A stretch of DNA of 27,670 bases from Halarchaeoplasma sp046498385 (GTDB lineage: Archaea; Thermoplasmatota; Thermoplasmata; Halarchaeoplasmatales; Halarchaeoplasmataceae). Below the pieces are notes generated by a model, which was not told where the DNA came from, made no database searches, and saw only the letters and a program-made list of their open reading frames with translations. Below are positions 25,267 to 27,670 of this stretch, piece after piece (the first letter of the stretch is position 1; every line of letters begins with the position of its first letter). Where the stretch lies: the NCBI GenBank assembly GCA_046498385.1, contig JAWOAU010000041.1, positions 1 through 27,670 on the forward strand, read 5' to 3'. A program made the position numbers and the translations under genes.

Positions 25267-25434
25267 ATGAATGAGGATGAAGATATGAAGACTATCGAGA
25301 TAAAAAAGACAACTTACGATAGGATGATTGGTCTAAAAAAAATCGGTGAGTCCTTCGATAAAGTATTGAACAAACTTCTAGATCATTATGATGAGAACAT
25401 AGAGGAAGAAGTCAATCGAGATTGGGTAAGATAG
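25267..25434 (+). CDS. Small RHH-type antitoxin-like protein
   Basis: This is a 55-residue protein. I chose the ATG at 25267, with GGTGAG five bases upstream, because the longer in-frame reading from 25150 has an implausible N-terminus. The core, KTIEIKKTTYDRMIGLKKIGESFDKVLNKLLDHY and flanks, has the strand-helix-helix pattern of archaeal VapB/DUF7557-like ribbon-helix-helix antitoxins (MKTI...tYerL..lK..gESfdeVi..Ll). No VapC or other toxin follows; the next gene is on the opposite strand. It may be an orphan antitoxin or a small DNA-binding regulator. The last ~12 residues are acidic and would normally wrap a toxin. Confidence 0.75.
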   Translation: MNEDEDMKTIEIKKTTYDRMIGLKKIGESFDKVLNKLLDHYDENIEEEVNRDWVR

Positions 25435-25438
25435 GTGA

Positions 25439-25651
25439 TCACACCGTTCCATTTGAAACAATCAGATATAAAACATACAAAAAAACATTTGTTAAGCACG
25501 ATATAATTCTCTTCATGTCTACCGTCGTTCCAAGTGTTACATGCCTGACCATGATGAGATGGTAAAAGGCCCCCATAGCAAAAAATGCGGCAGCCTGATA
25601 GAGAATGAACATATCGCTTTTTACCTGCCAAAATTTGCCATAGGGTCTCAT
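25439..25651 (-). CDS. Small two-TM membrane protein, unknown
   Basis: I do not recognise this 70-residue protein. It has two hydrophobic helices, about residues 15-38 (FILYQAAAFFAMGAFYHLI) and 50-66 (CLTNVFLYVLYLIV), joined by a short polar loop. AAAGGTAG lies just before the ATG, and the stop sits four bases from the end of the convergent RHH gene, compatible with a real gene in a compact genome. A competing frame on the same strand (25386-25682) overlaps the RHH gene and has poor composition, so I prefer this one. Confidence 0.42.
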   Translation of the reverse strand: MRPYGKFWQVKSDMFILYQAAAFFAMGAFYHLIMVRHVTLGTTVDMKRIISCLTNVFLYVLYLIVSNGTV

Positions 25652-25701
25652 GATCTACCTTTAAACCCGGACGGAAATTCAATTGCTGAATTTCTTTGTC
25701 T

Positions 25702-25848
25702 CTACTTTCCTATATTGAGCGCTCCAGTTACTATCAGCACTATGATCGCGATGACCACTGCCCATAGGAGTCCAAATATCAACCAGCCAACTATAAATGC
25801 TACTACAGATAGCAGCGATATTCTTCCCTAGTCCATAGATATTGCCAT
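25702..25848 (-). pseudogene. Small membrane protein ORF interrupted by an in-frame UAG at codon 7
   Basis: An excellent ribosome site (GGGAGGTG, six or seven bases before ATG 25848) starts MAISMD, and codon 7 is TAG. The same frame continues for 41 more codons: GRISLLSVVAF and IVGWLIFGLLWAVVIAIIV, a single strong membrane helix or tight hairpin, ending LNIGK before a second TAG. The composition suggests a real protein whose seventh codon has become a stop, or that is made by readthrough. It is the third member of the cassette with the four-TM protein and the ice-binding-like protein upstream on the same strand. Confidence 0.5.
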
Positions 25849-25872
25849 TTTTTTCACCTCCCTTTTTAGCGA

Positions 25873-26208
25873 TTAGAAAGGCCCTCCGAGAGTAGGAAGG
25901 AATATACCTACCACTAAGGCCACGATCCAGACGACAACTGCCGTTACTATTGCCTTCAGCCAGCCCATCTTGTATAGGCTTGCAAGAGCAAGCGTCCATA
26001 CGATGCCGGCCAGTAGAGCTGCTATCAACCCGCTGCCCAGAAAAAAGTATACCAAGGCATACACTATCGCACCTGTCAGGGCCGCCATTATCGCCGTTCC
26101 TAAGCCTTCCTTTTCTCCGAATAGTTTCGTTATCACCCAGATGATTACGGACGATACGGCTAGGGCGATAAGGAAGTAGATGATTGTGGATATCAATGAG
26201 TCACTCAT
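25873..26208 (-). CDS. Four-TM membrane protein, unknown
   Basis: The 111-residue protein is nearly all membrane, with four hydrophobic helices at about residues 5-28, 36-58, 60-80 and 84-106, connected by very short loops (KLFGEKEG, YKMGWLK). I do not recognise the family; the helix pattern resembles small archaeal holin-like or DUF membrane proteins. Its ATG overlaps the stop of the ice-binding-like gene by four bases, so the two are translationally coupled and may work at the same membrane site, for example in anchoring or export of the surface protein. That role is inference. Confidence 0.75.
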   Translation of the reverse strand: MSDSLISTIIYFLIALAVSSVIIWVITKLFGEKEGLGTAIMAALTGAIVYALVYFFLGSGLIAALLAGIVWTLALASLYKMGWLKAIVTAVVVWIVALVVGIFLPTLGGPF

Positions 26209-27641
26209 TTTTGTTTTCCCCTTTTCATTGTGTAATAGGCTACTGATATCGCCATCGCTATCAGTAACATAAGCGTACCAAGGAAAGGTGTATCTTCTGT
26301 ATCCTCGGCTGACATTTTTATCGTCTGTGTACTGAATTCCTCCACTTGGAAGACATACACGCCTCCTCCACCTACACTGGCGTTCGATTCATCCATACCG
26401 TCGTAGTTCACAGCATCGCTCGTCTCTATATTTAGATCTCCTTCTGAATCAGCTAGATGTTCATCTGCGAAAGCCTTGTTTATCAGGATGGTAACATGAT
26501 TGGTGCTATTGGAATCTGTAGCTTCTATCGTAAGAGTCTCATCTTCAAAGCTAACTGTGATTGCATCAATCCCTGCGGGATCTCCTGCATTTATAACCAA
26601 TGCGGCCCAAGGCTGATAACCTTCAACCCATAAGAAGGTGGCTGCTCCATTTGACGCTGCATTCTCCGCTCTGCTCTCATATGCCTCACCACCATCTACT
26701 GGAGGATCAAAAGGAGGATCAAGAGTCTCCAGGCCCGTGTCAAAGCTCCATACATGATCAGATCCCATCGGATTACCGGCAAGGTCCTTCACACCGTTTC
26801 CCCCACCTTTGACGGTGACGGTATAGATAGTGTCGGGATCCAGATCGTTCTGTGGTTTAAAAACCGCTGTAACTCCCGAATATGTAACCGTACCTGAAAC
26901 CTCTGCGGTGCCTTGTTTCAAGATGAATGTGTTTGAACTGATTGTATTGGGGTCCATTTCCTCACTGAATGTTGCGGTTATCGCAATGTTGATCGCTACA
27001 CCAGTTGCCGAATCAGATGGCACGGTAGAACTCACTGTGGGTGGAACTGTATCTGTATCAGTAGGAGCGGTTATAGCATTAGCATCTAACGTAACTGCAG
27101 TTTGTGACAGGGCTCTACCTACAAGGCTTGCACCGGTGTTAAAAGCGATCTGTGATTGGCATAATATATTACCCTTCATCTCTGCTGTTGTACCAATTGT
27201 GACTTGTCCGGCCACTTGCCAGAATATGTTTGCTGCTTTGGCACCGCCACTTAAGGAGACAATAGCGCCGTCCGCAACCGTTAAATCTTCTGCAATCTGG
27301 AAAATCCAAACATCGCTTGAGGTTCCCGATATTGTGACGCCCCCTTCAGATATCAGGACCCCGGTATCCCACTTGTAAAGACCGGGGGTAAGAGTTTCTC
27401 CGGTGACATCGCCGGCATACAACTCTGTATAATCGGGGTTTGTACGCCCGGCAGCACCTGTATATGCCGTTTCCATATCGCTTACAGCGGTGGTCATTTT
27501 AGATGGTGTCGGAGAAGCATAATCCGAAGCGTAAATTTTTCCCGTGACTACGGATGATGTTGAAAATGTACCCGTTGAATCCATTATTAAATCGAAGCCA
27601 GTTATATTTGATGCCGATGCCGAAAATTGTTTTTGTTCCAT
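26205..27641 (-). CDS. Ice-binding-like (DUF3494) surface protein with Ig-like domain and C-terminal anchor, N-terminus missing
   Basis: In this 478-residue reading, residues ~10-190 are a DUF3494 beta-solenoid: ITGFDLIMDSTGTFSTSS, GKIYASDYASPTP, TPGLYKWDTGVLI, DVWIFQIAEDL, ANIFWQVAGQVTIGT, and GASLVGRALSQTAVTLDA. Residues ~199-306 form a Big_5 Ig-like domain (PPTVSSTVPSDSATGVAIN...FSEEMDP...DLAGNPM). Residues ~320-445 are a further beta-rich domain, and ~450-472 a membrane helix before KRGKQK, giving a wall-side protein anchored at its C-terminus. Typical family members have a signal peptide and about 50 residues before ITGF; here only 13 precede it, and an in-frame TGA lies five codons before the ATG. 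The gene may be broken or frameshifted at its start. It heads a cassette with two small membrane proteins. Confidence 0.85.
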   Translation of the reverse strand: MEQKQFSASASNITGFDLIMDSTGTFSTSSVVTGKIYASDYASPTPSKMTTAVSDMETAYTGAAGRTNPDYTELYAGDVTGETLTPGLYKWDTGVLISEGGVTISGTSSDVWIFQIAEDLTVADGAIVSLSGGAKAANIFWQVAGQVTIGTTAEMKGNILCQSQIAFNTGASLVGRALSQTAVTLDANAITAPTDTDTVPPTVSSTVPSDSATGVAINIAITATFSEEMDPNTISSNTFILKQGTAEVSGTVTYSGVTAVFKPQNDLDPDTIYTVTVKGGGNGVKDLAGNPMGSDHVWSFDTGLETLDPPFDPPVDGGEAYESRAENAASNGAATFLWVEGYQPWAALVINAGDPAGIDAITVSFEDETLTIEATDSNSTNHVTILINKAFADEHLADSEGDLNIETSDAVNYDGMDESNASVGGGGVYVFQVEEFSTQTIKMSAEDTEDTPFLGTLMLLIAMAISVAYYTMKRGKQK

Positions 27642-27670
27642 ATTCCGTCTTTTAAATCAGGATTGTGTTC

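Noticed and set aside
25702..25848. UAG as a pyrrolysine codon
   Set aside because: Many confident genes in the window end with TAG, no pyl gene is present here, and codon 7 is before the membrane helix in an unrecognised protein. The evidence does not support recoding.
26600..27378. Plus-strand frames opposite the ice-binding-like gene
   Set aside because: They are shadows of the minus-strand gene, whose DUF3494 and Big_5 domains are unmistakable.

Overview
The window is archaeal chromosome, moderately G+C (near 50% by eye), densely packed and almost certainly euryarchaeal in the broad sense. The evidence is an A-type ATP synthase operon, an archaeal type II GAPDH next to an archaeal-length phosphoglycerate kinase, TATA-like promoters 25-30 bases before starts, a tRNA without an encoded CCA, and a VMA-b intein in the ATPase A subunit. 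A Thermoplasmatota-like or related uncultured lineage is plausible, but nothing here fixes the phylum. A split ice-binding-like surface protein at the right edge hints at a cold or sedimentary habitat, weakly.

Layout. 1-1600 (-): the start-proximal part of a GT-C-like multi-pass membrane protein, cut by the window edge. 1738-3257 (-): a two-gene unit of a small CARF-like Rossmann protein followed by a PIN-like nuclease, a candidate nucleotide-signal-controlled RNase module. 3435-3506 (-): tRNA-Thr(CGU). 3514-4776 (-): pgk, divergent from gap-purB (4880-7231, +). thiC (7321-8586, +) converges on a lone urocanate hydratase gene (8590-10227, -).

10364-22987 (+) is the ATP synthase operon, in the order H-I-K-E-C-F-A-B with 4-base overlaps or tiny gaps. 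Two parts are extraordinary. The K (c-ring) subunit is one 1117-residue polypeptide with a signal peptide, a PKD-type extracytoplasmic domain with seven N-glycosylation sequons, and 12 consecutive proteolipid hairpins. The hairpins fall into three classes in the order A-BBBB-C, A-B-C, A-B-C. Only nine carry the ion-binding glutamate, and the three interfaces that lack it have also lost the other Na+ ligands, so the polypeptide predicts nine Na+ sites in a 12-hairpin ring. The A subunit is interrupted inside its P-loop by a 523-residue homing-endonuclease intein that also carries an HTH segment. Subunit D, expected after B, is absent; the gap holds a decayed methyltransferase fragment.

23282-24889 holds an HTH/double-PAS regulator convergent with an isochorismatase-family hydrolase. 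24890-25266 is mostly non-coding but has a TATA box and a strong stem-loop. Then come a small RHH antitoxin-like protein, a convergent two-TM small protein, and a minus-strand cassette: an ice-binding-like (DUF3494/Big_5) anchored surface protein lacking its normal N-terminus, a four-TM protein, and a 47-residue membrane ORF broken by an in-frame UAG.
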